Below are positions 35,799-44,699 of a DNA stretch of 64,000 nucleotides, one piece after another. This stretch comes from Ruegeria sediminis. Lineage in GTDB: Bacteria > Pseudomonadota > Alphaproteobacteria > Rhodobacterales > Rhodobacteraceae. The DNA lies in contig NZ_VCPD01000002.1 of the NCBI RefSeq assembly GCF_005938215.1, positions 744,001-808,000 on the forward strand. Direction: 5' to 3'. Position numbers and translations under genes: made by a program. The notes below the pieces were generated by a model. That model was not told where the DNA came from and made no database searches. It saw only the letters and a list, made by a program, of their open reading frames with translations. Positions within the stretch are counted from its first letter, which is position 1, and every line of letters begins with the position of its first letter.

Positions 35799-37343
35799 TC
35801 AGAAGAAACCCAGGGCGTTCGGGCTGTAGCTCACCAGCAGGTTCTTGGTCTGGCGATAGTGATCCAGCATCATCTTGTGGTTCTCGCGTCCGATCCCCGA
35901 TTGCTTGTACCCGCCAAAGGCCGCATGCGCCGGGTAGGCGTGGTAACAGTTGGTCCAGACGCGGCCGGCCTGTATTTCGCGACCGAAGCGGAACGCGCGG
36001 TTGGTGTCGCGGGTCCACACGCCGGCGCCTAGGCCGTAGAGCGTGTCATTGGCGATCTCCAGCGCTTCGGCATCGTCCTTGAAGGTCGTAACGGACAGGA
36101 CGGGCCCAAAGATCTCTTCCTGGAAGATCCGCATCTTGTTGTGGCCCTTGAACACGGTCGGTTCGACGTAGTTGCCGCCTTCGAGGCCACGCAGTTCCGA
36201 CACGTTGCCGCCAGTCAGAAGTTCTGCGCCTTCGTCCTTGCCCAACTGCAGATACGAGGCGATCTTTTCCTTCTGTTCCGTCGATGCCTGCGCGCCGATC
36301 ATCGTGTCCATCGACAGCGGGTTGCCTTGCCTGACGGCCTTCACCCGTTCCAGCGCGCGGGCGATGAAGTCGTCATAGATCGACTCCTGGATCAGCGCGC
36401 GGCTCGGGCAGGTGCAGACCTCGCCCTGGTTCAACGCGAACATGGTGAAACCTTCGAGGCACTTGTCGAAATAGGCGTCGTCGGCATTCATCACGTCTTC
36501 GAAGAAGATGTTCGGCGATTTGCCGCCCAGTTCCAGAGTCACCGGAATAAGGTTCTGCGACGCATATTGCATGATCAATCGACCGGTCGTGGTCTCTCCG
36601 GTAAAGGCGATCTTGGCAATGCGGTTCGACGAGGCCAGCGGCTTGCCCGCCTCAAGGCCAAAGCCGTTGACGATGTTCAGCACACCGGCAGGCAACACGT
36701 CGGCGATCAGTTCGGCCAGCACCAGGATCGAGGCCGGGGTCTGCTCCGCCGGCTTCAGCACGACGCAGTTGCCGGCGGCCAGCGCGGGCGCAAGCTTCCA
36801 CACTGCCATCAGCAGGGGGAAGTTCCAGGGAATGATCTGGCCCACGACGCCCAGCGGTTCCGGAATGTGATAGGCATAGGTCTCGGCGTCGATCTCGGAG
36901 ACATGGCCTTCTTCGGCCCGGATGCACCCCGCGAAATAGCGCCAGTGATCCACGCAAAGCGCGAGGTCGGCGGCGATCGATTCACGGATGGGCTTGCCGT
37001 TGTCGAGGGTTTCCGCAGCGGCCAACAGCTGGGTATTCGCCTCCATGATATCGGCGATTTTCAGCAGCAGGTTGGAGCGTTCGGTGGTCGAAGTCTTGCC
37101 CCATGCCGGAAACGCAGCATGTGCCGCGTCCAGCGCCGCTTCTACATCCGCCGCATTCGAACGGGCGATCTCGCAAATCACTTCACCCGTGATCGGCGTC
37201 GTATTTTCGAAATACTGCCCCGATTTCGGCTCGACGAACTGGCCGTTGATGAAATTGCCGTAACGCGACCGGAACGGGAATTCCACCCCAAGATGCGAGG
37301 TATCCAGTGCGGCGCTGACCTGCACCGTGGTTTGAATGTTCAT
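35799..37343 (-). CDS. Aldehyde dehydrogenase, acetaldehyde type (ExaC/AldB-like)
   Basis: A 514-residue NAD-dependent aldehyde dehydrogenase with general-base Glu in [12 protein letters not shown], catalytic Cys in [11 protein letters not shown] and cofactor motif [13 protein letters not shown]. Length and the [10 protein letters not shown]-like and [20 protein letters not shown] segments match the ExaC/AldA acetaldehyde group. It would oxidise the aldehyde made by the periplasmic quinoprotein. ATG 37343 follows GGGGAGG. A perfect-looking operator candidate lies 124 bases upstream. Confidence 0.9.
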   Translation of the reverse strand: MNIQTTVQVSAALDTSHLGVEFPFRSRYGNFINGQFVEPKSGQYFENTTPITGEVICEIARSNAADVEAALDAAHAAFPAWGKTSTTERSNLLLKIADIMEANTQLLAAAETLDNGKPIRESIAADLALCVDHWRYFAGCIRAEEGHVSEIDAETYAYHIPEPLGVVGQIIPWNFPLLMAVWKLAPALAAGNCVVLKPAEQTPASILVLAELIADVLPAGVLNIVNGFGLEAGKPLASSNRIAKIAFTGETTTGRLIMQYASQNLIPVTLELGGKSPNIFFEDVMNADDAYFDKCLEGFTMFALNQGEVCTCPSRALIQESIYDDFIARALERVKAVRQGNPLSMDTMIGAQASTEQKEKIASYLQLGKDEGAELLTGGNVSELRGLEGGNYVEPTVFKGHNKMRIFQEEIFGPVLSVTTFKDDAEALEIANDTLYGLGAGVWTRDTNRAFRFGREIQAGRVWTNCYHAYPAHAAFGGYKQSGIGRENHKMMLDHYRQTKNLLVSYSPNALGFF

Positions 37344-37466
37344 GCCATTCCTCCCCATGAAAAGAGATCCAAGAAACGCAACGATCCGCCATGGTCCAAA
37401 CCGATTTGACGAGAACCCGAACCGATGCAGGAGGCACCATAGAAACCCGATGCGACGGGCGGTATT

Positions 37467-37493
37467 GGACCTTGGTCTGTTCGACTAAGGTCC
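37467..37493. promoter_or_regulatory. Inverted repeat GGACCTTGGTC-N5-GACTAAGGTCC
   Basis: An 11-bp inverted repeat (10 of 11 paired) lies upstream of the aldehyde dehydrogenase gene. The right half GACTAAGGT matches the motifs at 18543, 23212 and 28120. It is the longest and clearest copy, so the proposed operator is best defined here. Confidence 0.55.
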
Positions 37494-37574
37494 GAATGTT
37501 CATGCCGCACGTGGCGCGGAGTTCATCGTTGAATGGCGATGTGGGGGTAAGTTGGTGCCTGATGGTCGGTTGCG

Positions 37575-38060
37575 GTGGCGTTCAAAGCTTCTAAGACCGA
37601 AGCCAACAGTTTTGCCATCGTGCTGCTGGCGCCGCCGTCCCTGTTCGATCCGCACCTGTCCGGCGATCCCGATCTCCGGGACGCGCAGCGCGCCCGGGAC
37701 AGTCTGGATGTCAGGCTGGAAGCCTGCACCCGCCGGCTGCTCGAGCGGCGCCCGGAGCCATTGGCCGCCGTCTTGTCGTACCGGTCGTAGGTGCGCTATG
37801 TGATCAGGAGCAATGGATTTCCATACGTGCCCCTGAACAAGGGCGCCAGGCTGCCTCAGACCACGCAGGCCTTTCGCGCCGTCGCCAATGGAACGCACGG
37901 CTTCAACCGGCTCGCGGAAACGCACCCGCACGCCTGGACAAGTTACCCCGACATCGACATGTTCGAACAGACCCGGCTGGCGCCGAATGGCCATGCTGTA
38001 ACCCTGCTCTGGGCGGAGTTGCCAGAAGATGACAGGACGAAAATGGCAACCCGCCAGAAC
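37575..38060 (+). pseudogene. Possible decayed gene of unknown family
   Basis: A GTG-started frame (residues SFAIVLLAPPSLFDPHLSGD onward) with high-GC codon bias ends at TAG near 37790, and the same frame continues as RYVIRSNGFPYVPLNKGARL and LLWAELPEDDRTKM. The codon pattern suggests former coding, but no family is recognised and the 3' end merges into repeat-rich DNA. Low confidence. Confidence 0.3.
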
Positions 38061-38107
38061 TCGGATTGCCGCGATTCAGGTAGTATCTGCCAACAATATA
38101 CCGGGGC

Positions 38108-38290
38108 ATTCCCTGATCGCCCCCAAAAATTCCCTGTTTCCGGCTGGTGAATTCCCTGATCCCCCGCTTTCAATTCCCTGTTCCTTCAGGAACAGGGAAA
38201 TCGCCGCAACTCACGAAAATCACTCATGCATTCTGGACGAAAAACTCAAATCTCGAAGGAATTCGATCGAAAAACCACAGAATTCCCTGT
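38108..38290. repeat. ATTCCCTG repeat cluster with hairpin
   Basis: ATTCCCTG occurs at 38108, 38129, 38151, 38173 and 38283. The fourth copy runs into a strong hairpin CCCTGTTCC-TTCA-GGAACAGGG at 38176-38197. The cluster is close to the left edge of the IS6 relic at 38525. The rest of 38291-38524 shows no gene. Confidence 0.6.
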
Positions 38291-38524
38291 ATCCGGCGCA
38301 ATCGGGCGAAAGCGACCGCGCCGAAATGCGGAACCGTGACACCCACGGGAAATGCGCCCGAACGGTGCACACTGGACCGTCTCTGATCTGGAGGTCACAC
38401 GACAACCCGCGGGAATTGCGGCACAATTCCGGGGCAATAAACACCACTGAAGTGAGACGGGAATGGGTGGCGGTGCTGCCAGACGAATGCGAACCAGTCT
38501 CTACATGGACAGGATCGCTGCCCC

Positions 38525-39220
38525 TTATTCGGCGCAGAGGCCGCGCCACTCGGCAAGAGCGGCGGCGCGGTTCAGCTTGAAACTCGGTCTGGAGGAGAGG
38601 CTGCGCTCCGAATTGAACAGGTTTAGGACCGAGGCGTGGACGGTTGCGAATTTCTGCAAACTTCGCATTCGCCGAAAGCGCAACATCGCCCGCTCCCGTC
38701 GTCGGAATGGCAGATGAAAATTCTCGACCCGTTTGTTCAACCAACGTCCCGTTTCGTGCCGATTTGCAGCACCGATTTCCCTAAGCGCGGCACCGTAGGA
38801 CCTCAGCCGATCGGTCACGATCACTTCTGGGCGGCCGTGCTTGCGCATTGCTTTTCTTAGAAATTTCAGCGCCGCTTTCCTGTCCCGCTTCTTGGTGACG
38901 GAACTCTCCAGGACCTCGCCCTCTTGATCGACGGCCCGCCAAAGGTAATGACGTTCGCCGTTGATCTTCACGAACATCTCGTCCAAGTGCCAGCGCCAGT
39001 GGCTCGACTTCATACCATTGATCCGGCGTTTCCTGATCTCGGCAGCGAACATCGGTCCGAACCGGTGCCACCAAAATCGAACGGCTTCATGGGTCACGTC
39101 GATGCCGCGCTCATGGAGAAGATCCTCGACGTTCCGCAACGAGAGCGGAAATCGGATGTACAGCATTACCGCCAAGCGGATGATTTCGGGACTGGTCTTG
39201 AAATGGCGAAACGGTGATCG
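38525..39220 (-). pseudogene. IS6-family transposase, complete frame but start codon lost
   Basis: The DDE transposase frame is open over about 232 residues (AVMLYIRFPLSLRNVEDLLH, WRWHLDEMFVKINGERHYLW, VTDRLRSYGAALREIG, HETGRWLNKRVENFHLPFRR, EWRGLCAE). Where other copies have ATGACCAAACG, this one has AGGACCAAACG at 39220, so the normal start is missing; a TTG at 39175 would lose the N-terminal region. It is the least damaged of the six copies and might still supply protein from an alternative start. Confidence 0.8.
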
Positions 39221-39769
39221 TTTGGTCCTGGCGGGACGCTACGAAACCGCCCTGCCCTTCTAAAGCTGGTTTCCTCTGACAGCACCTCCGGCATTGATCA
39301 TTGGCATCTGGCACATGCGATCCGATAACGCCCCTATGGCCGCCTGGATGCGGAGCCAAGTCTTCGGTCTCATTACGGCATTGGATGTAGATGCATAATC
39401 AGCCTGCTCACTAACGCATCAACTGGCCGATTCCGATAATAAAGACCGAACGTCAGATTTGATCTCGCCTGTATGTCAAAGCGGAAACTGGAGCAGAGGC
39501 AGCAAATGGCAGTAACGTCCTGCTGAGCGGTCATCTGACAAGTATGGGCCGACGGCGGCTCCGAGCCTGAAGCCGACGAACGCTGATCCATCGCGATGTG
39601 GAGTACAGAGGGACCATACTGGACGTCGCTGCGAAATCAAAAGACGCGGAGAAAAATGTGTCGAGTGGAGCTGGTCCGCACTTCGTCCAGTTCAGGGCAC
39701 CCGCCTTGAGCCAAGTGCAAACTTTGGAAATCGCCGGCTTTCTGGTATCATTTCGGGGTGTTTTGGTCC

Positions 39770-39778
39770 GGGGGGGGG
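39770..39778 (+). repeat. Run of nine G just upstream of the LprI-domain gene
   Basis: G9 at 39770-39778 is followed by AA and the GTG start. It overlaps the ribosome-binding region, or lies within the coding sequence if translation begins at 39598. Either way its length could alter expression by slippage. Confidence 0.7.
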
Positions 39779-39780
39779 AA

Positions 39781-42700
39781 GTGGATTTTCGTCAAGTCGT
39801 TGTCCTATCAATTTTTTCTTCGGTGTTGGCCTCTGCTCTAATGATTGCATCGCAGGGGAAGGCCGGGCCGCCGAGCTTTGATTGCTCCAGGGCAGGCACG
39901 CCGACCGAGTTCGCCATCTGCGCCTCAGCGGAGCTGTCGCAGCTCGACAGCCAGCTCGCGACGGCGTACGGCGCGGCGCATGCCGCCGCCTCGCCGGCCG
40001 AACGCCAGCAGATAAAGGCGGCGCAGGTCGCCTGGATTGGACAGCGCGACGCCTGCGGCAGCAACGCCGCTTGCCTCAACGACCGGATGATGCGGCGACT
40101 TGCCGAGCTGCAATCCGGCAGGGGCGGCCAGGTTGGGAATGCCAACCCAGTGCTCGGCCAGCAGCACTGGACTTTCGCGACCGATGAATACAGCTGGTTT
40201 GGCCGGGCAGCGCCCGCGGTTGCAGGTGGGCAACCCGATGTCATGTTCCGCTGCATGGCCAAGGGTGTCGATATTGCGTCCTACCCCGGGGATCCTAGTA
40301 CAGTTTCACTAATCCCACCCCACGAAGGCTCACTGACTATCCTGATTTCCAAGAGGCTACAGCCAGAAGCGGCGACGGCTGGGGCTCTGGTGGGCGTCTC
40401 TGTCGCTGTCGATGGAATTGCGCTTGGGCCCTCGCAACTTGCTTTCCTCCAGCCGGAAGGTGCGTTTGCTGCACGTGTCCCAAAAAACCACCCAATGCTT
40501 GAGGCTATGAAGCGGGGCGGCACGCTGACATTCCAAAATCTGTCGTCCGGCTTGATTTTGAGTGTCGCGCTCCGCGGCTCCAGCAGCGCGCTCACGCAGC
40601 TTGAGACCTTCTGCAATTCGCCTCGTCGCAGCCTTCCGACCCTCCCAGTTTTGTCGGGAACCGAGCCGTTTGGGGTAGCGGGGCCGGCGAGCGCAGCCGT
40701 TTCTGCAGATGTAAACGCACCGGTATCAATTGACGAAAGTGCAAATTCGAACTCCGGCCGAAGCAGGCTCATAGCCTTTGGCGCTACTTGGTTTCCCAAC
40801 ACCATAGTCGAAGACACAGCAGTGGAAAGAAAACGGTTTGCGGGCCTCGTTTCGCTAGCGCTCCTAAATTTGAGGAAAGACGATCTGGGAACCCTTCTGT
40901 CGGATCAGGATGCTGCAATCAGACAGCTCGCACATTTCCCGGAAGACAGATCGCGACAGATCTATAAATCCGCAACTGGACGGGATGAAGAGCATCTTGC
41001 CATTCGGCTGTCCAGCATCCGGCTGACCCCATTCGAGGCTCAGAGATTGGCAAACGAGATACGGCAGTCTCTACCGCAGCTCATGGAGGCTTCCGCGCCA
41101 GAATTTCCAATAATGATAAGGCTGTATTGCTACCTGAACCTCGGTGAGTACGACTTCAGCACAAATTCGTTTCCGATGCAGGGGGCTTCACCAGTAAATC
41201 ACGACAAGGAGGCCTGCGGAGATTTGGCGCTGCCGCTGTTCGTGACAGTTCCTCTATCAGGCGATCCGGAGGTCGATTTGGAGAACTTCCCCGAGCGACT
41301 CCCAATGGAGCCAGCGCAAGCGGAGGCGCTTCTCCAAGCCCTCGGCGGCATCCCGAAGGCTCCGATGTATGTCGATGCCGAACTTACGGCTGAATGGGAA
41401 ACAGGCAGCCCACGCGGGAGCCAGTTCAAGCTCAGTTTGACAGCCGCTGGCCCGTACTTCCTGACTGGACCATCCGATCTGCAGACGCCGATCGTCCAGA
41501 TGATTGGCGAGAGAAAGCCGACTCCCGGGGAGATACTGGCGCGCAAGATGTCGGGGGAAGAGGCCTGGGACGCAGGAGTATCGGAAGATCAGTCGCAACT
41601 GGCGGAACTTGCCACCCTCCTGAGCGCAGAAACACGCGGTCCGGTCCCGATCTTCGAGGAGCCCGGCAAGTACGGAAAGCTGCGGTTCAGAGGATACATG
41701 GGAGCATGCGAGGATAATCCGGCACAGCTCTGTCCATTCGTTCCCAATCCGGTGAACTTTCGAGTTCACGAGGATTTGGGCATCCCGAGCGACTACATCA
41801 TCGGCAACAATACCGGGGGAGTGGGGAGTGACTTGATCTCCGGTTTGGGGGTCATTCTGCCATCGACAGAAGCAGACTATCGGATGCCGATGCCGGCAAA
41901 TCTGCTTGGCAAGCGCCCTAATGTCATCTTCGAGTTCGACCTCTCCGACGTCTTCTTGGTGGCAGGATCGCGAGGTCCGCAGCCCGTGCTGATGGTTGCG
42001 GGTATGCCCACGTCCGCCGGACTCGTTCGGGGCGGTGACAAGGAGCCTTACTCTTGGATCTCTCTCCCGCAGCCAGAAAAGAGGCTGGAAACAATATTGG
42101 AAGTCGCCCAAACTACGGCTGCTGAAACGCCGTCGGCGGTGGGTTCTCAGGTCACCAACCTCGCGCTTCGCGGAGTGCGTCCGGGACTCTCGAAGATGGC
42201 TGCCGAAAGCGAAGTAAGGGCGAACATGAGCGTTGGATGGGTCGGGACATTTGCCGACCTAACGATCCCAGAACCCTTTCAGGAAGGGGTCACCGCATTT
42301 GTCAGCAGTGACGGAAAAGAACAAATTCAGCTGATAGAAAGCCTCGACGGCACCGGGACCGTCCAAGCAATTGCGAGCTCACAGTGGATCAAATCCACAG
42401 GCTCCCTAGATTCGGTCAAGGTCGATCTGATCAAGCAAATGGGGAATCCGCAGATCTTTGAGGAGGGAAACACACGTTTGCGGCTGGTCTGGTCTACCCG
42501 TCCTCTCGGGGAATGGTCCAATCAAAACCCGTGCTTCTTCAAGGTCGAGCCCTCTACATCTGTTCGGCCAACAATGGAGGCCGTAGTCGGCGACGGACAG
42601 GTACACACGACACCTGCGCATCGGTTTACACCGGCGATCAAGATCGGTGGTAACCTTGCGCTGAAGGGGATGGACATGGTGTCAGAACGTCTGGAAACAC

Positions 42701-42810
42701 CTGGCGCATTCAGAGATTGCGGACAATCATTGGTCGTTGAACTCATTCAGACGAGTGACGGCATCCTCATGCTCCAGGGGCTGGTCGACCTCGATGGGTA
42801 TCAAGAATGA
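39781..42810 (+). CDS. Large secreted protein with LprI-like (DUF1311) domain
   Basis: About 1009 residues from GTG 39781. A signal-like N-terminus (VVLSIFSSVLASALMIASQG) is followed by an LprI-like lysozyme-inhibitor domain with four cysteines (FDCSRAGTPTEFAICASAEL, ACGSNAACLNDRMMRRLAEL). The remaining ~850 residues are beta-rich and unrecognised, with scattered cysteines. LprI-type domains inhibit lysozymes or bind glycans at the cell surface. A longer frame starts at 39598, but it has no signal peptide at its start and contains the G9 run. Codon use is less GC-biased than in the neighbouring islands. 39221-39597 holds only the outer IS6 end and no gene. Confidence 0.6.
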   Translation: MDFRQVVVLSIFSSVLASALMIASQGKAGPPSFDCSRAGTPTEFAICASAELSQLDSQLATAYGAAHAAASPAERQQIKAAQVAWIGQRDACGSNAACLNDRMMRRLAELQSGRGGQVGNANPVLGQQHWTFATDEYSWFGRAAPAVAGGQPDVMFRCMAKGVDIASYPGDPSTVSLIPPHEGSLTILISKRLQPEAATAGALVGVSVAVDGIALGPSQLAFLQPEGAFAARVPKNHPMLEAMKRGGTLTFQNLSSGLILSVALRGSSSALTQLETFCNSPRRSLPTLPVLSGTEPFGVAGPASAAVSADVNAPVSIDESANSNSGRSRLIAFGATWFPNTIVEDTAVERKRFAGLVSLALLNLRKDDLGTLLSDQDAAIRQLAHFPEDRSRQIYKSATGRDEEHLAIRLSSIRLTPFEAQRLANEIRQSLPQLMEASAPEFPIMIRLYCYLNLGEYDFSTNSFPMQGASPVNHDKEACGDLALPLFVTVPLSGDPEVDLENFPERLPMEPAQAEALLQALGGIPKAPMYVDAELTAEWETGSPRGSQFKLSLTAAGPYFLTGPSDLQTPIVQMIGERKPTPGEILARKMSGEEAWDAGVSEDQSQLAELATLLSAETRGPVPIFEEPGKYGKLRFRGYMGACEDNPAQLCPFVPNPVNFRVHEDLGIPSDYIIGNNTGGVGSDLISGLGVILPSTEADYRMPMPANLLGKRPNVIFEFDLSDVFLVAGSRGPQPVLMVAGMPTSAGLVRGGDKEPYSWISLPQPEKRLETILEVAQTTAAETPSAVGSQVTNLALRGVRPGLSKMAAESEVRANMSVGWVGTFADLTIPEPFQEGVTAFVSSDGKEQIQLIESLDGTGTVQAIASSQWIKSTGSLDSVKVDLIKQMGNPQIFEEGNTRLRLVWSTRPLGEWSNQNPCFFKVEPSTSVRPTMEAVVGDGQVHTTPAHRFTPAIKIGGNLALKGMDMVSERLETPGAFRDCGQSLVVELIQTSDGILMLQGLVDLDGYQE

Positions 42811-42885
42811 TTTCGGATTGAAACGAAGCAATGTCGATCATGATTTTCGACTATCTGCAACTCACTGAACCACTTCTTACTTCCG

Positions 42886-43113
42886 CTATTTTTGCATTTT
42901 TTCGTCATTTACTTTTTTGTACTGGTCATAATACACTCTATCGATATCAGCTATGCGCTCATTCATGCCATCACGGGTTTTCTCCAACTCTTGGTTCTCC
43001 TTCAATAGGGCCGAGTTAATATCTTCAAACTCTTTTTGAATCCGAGCGCGAGGCAGAAATTTTTTGAAATGATTCACCTCCAGGTTGTTTATCTTTTTTC
43101 CTTTTCTCTCCAC
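42886..43113 (-). CDS. Coiled-coil hypothetical, AT-rich (downstream half)
   Basis: A 75-residue, lysine- and glutamate-rich frame from GTG 43113 (EFEDINSALLKENQELEKTR) with a predicted coiled coil. It overlaps the 3' end of the upstream ORF in the -1 frame across an A-rich stretch. It may be the second half of a single frameshifted gene. Base composition is much more AT-rich than the window. No family recognised. Confidence 0.35.
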   Translation of the reverse strand: MERKGKKINNLEVNHFKKFLPRARIQKEFEDINSALLKENQELEKTRDGMNERIADIDRVYYDQYKKVNDEKMQK

Positions 43114-43352
43114 GCATTCTTGCGAAGCTCATTATTTTTCTCTATCTCATTGTCCACAAAAATTTGAATATCACTCTCAACTGTCACCTTTAAATTATTC
43201 CTGCGTTCGTTTTCAGCGTTGAGTTGATCAACTCTTTGTCTTTCCAAATCTGCAATCAGATCATGGCAAGTCGGAACATCAGAATACGACGGTGAAAAGA
43301 TGAGCAAATATAGGATTATCGCGTTCCCGAGGCTATTGGGAGATGAAACCAT
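43089..43352 (-). CDS. Small exported coiled-coil hypothetical, AT-rich (upstream half)
   Basis: An 87-residue frame from ATG 43352 with a signal-like segment (LGNAIILYLLIFSPSYSDVP), one Cys and a charged helix (LIADLERQRVDQLNAENERR). It ends KNAWREKEKR and overlaps the next ORF by 25 bases. Either an overlapping pair or one ~155-residue gene broken by a one-base change near 43095. Atypical base composition points to transfer. 43353-43651 shows no other gene. Confidence 0.4.
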   Translation of the reverse strand: MVSSPNSLGNAIILYLLIFSPSYSDVPTCHDLIADLERQRVDQLNAENERRNNLKVTVESDIQIFVDNEIEKNNELRKNAWREKEKR

Positions 43353-43651
43353 GCTTCTCAATCCCTCAAGGACAGGAGCGCGGGAAGGCACCGCCCTAAG
43401 TGTCCGCTTTCTTAAAGTATCACATTGAGGACAATCCTGCCAGTTTTGTTGGGCAGGCTTCCTAACAGTCGTAGCGCAATGGGTGCATACCGCCCTGTAG
43501 CGAACGACGGCTCCGAGCCCAGTGTTACGGATGCTGCGTCGTGAACGAACTGCGATTCTGGGTGTGCCTGCATTCGCCCAAGTAGAATTTTCTCGTAGCA
43601 GGTGCGCTCAAGTGCCCAACAATCGCCGAATTAGCTTGTCTTTATTTGAGT

Positions 43652-44458
43652 ATGAAAAAGGAAGCTCGGCCAGCTGTTGACAGATTATTGAGAGGCATTT
43701 CGACGAACCACGTCGAGACCATTCGAGATGCTTGGCGAGAGATTTTGCAAGACGACGCGAACTCCGTCATCCAAATCCAAAACAAACTGACGTCATCTGC
43801 ATGGGCTGAGAACCCTCGCGGGCCTTTGGCCAAATATTTTGGTGTGTTGCTTTCCATACTGGATGAACTGGACGCATCTGCTTTCGAGGAGGAAGTCTCA
43901 AGGCTTCGTAAAAGCAAATTGCACCCTATGCACATCAAGACATTGGATATTCTTTCACAGCGCATTCTAGAAGAACCTGCAACTCATGTTGCTGATGGCA
44001 TACCTGTATTTGTTGCCTCTGAAATCGCGGATCGCTCCGTAGTCGTCAGGAATATTGAAGGCTGGAGCAAAACAAAGGGGCTATCACTAAACAACGTGAC
44101 CCGCATAGATGTCATCGCGCGTCGCCCTGAACTAGATTATCTGGGAAAGTACAATTTGTTTTTCTCTGGAATTATTCTGACTTGGCCTATCAACTCCGCC
44201 AGTGGCGCCAAGCTTTGGTGGTGGCGTCTAGACGCGGAGTTCACCTTCTACCATGAAGTCGGGCACCACGTGGCTGGGCACATTGAGGGTGGGCAGGTGG
44301 CTGAGCAAGAACAGGAAGCCGATGAGTACGCTCGTTCAATGATGCGCAATTCGAGGCCCGTTCTTACGTTTATTGGTAGGATGCTTCTTTGGCCGCTCAG
44401 GCCGATACTAAAGCGCTTCGCCGCATCCGTGGGGCGCATCAGAGTTGAGGCTACTTAG
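43652..44458 (+). CDS. HExxH metallopeptidase-like protein
   Basis: A 268-residue protein with a zinc-peptidase motif FTFYHEVGHHVAGHIEGG and a downstream Glu cluster EQEQEADEYARSMM, the layout of ImmA/IrrE-type (M78) and similar peptidases. The first ~190 residues are helical then mixed, without a known domain, and the C-terminus is hydrophobic and basic (FIGRMLLWPLRPILKRFAAS). No HTH is fused and no phage regulator is adjacent. Codon use is less GC-rich than in the flanks. ATG 43652 rather than TTG 43646. Confidence 0.6.
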   Translation: MKKEARPAVDRLLRGISTNHVETIRDAWREILQDDANSVIQIQNKLTSSAWAENPRGPLAKYFGVLLSILDELDASAFEEEVSRLRKSKLHPMHIKTLDILSQRILEEPATHVADGIPVFVASEIADRSVVVRNIEGWSKTKGLSLNNVTRIDVIARRPELDYLGKYNLFFSGIILTWPINSASGAKLWWWRLDAEFTFYHEVGHHVAGHIEGGQVAEQEQEADEYARSMMRNSRPVLTFIGRMLLWPLRPILKRFAASVGRIRVEAT

Positions 44459-44699
44459 CCGAACGACGTAGATAGCAGACATTTGCAACAAAGTATTGGA
44501 CGGCCGCAATGTCCCGCTTTGCTACCGACCAATTACCTTGCAGTTAAGGTCCGGAGCGAGCCCAGACTTACCGACTACTGCGCCCAGCACGAATGGCAGC
44601 TTTGACCTTGGTTTCGCGAGGCTTATTGGTGCCCTGCGGCAAAAGACTCAAATATTCAACAAAAGACTGCAAAACATGGAGCGTCTTAAGTAAAGATCT

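Noticed and set aside
38108-38290. CRISPR array
   Set aside because: The repeated unit is only 8 bases, unequal at the end, and there are no cas genes.
42886-43352. Phage Rz/Rz1 spanin pair
   Set aside because: Overlapping ORFs with an export signal and coiled coil look similar at first, but there is no lipobox, no holin or endolysin, and no other phage gene.
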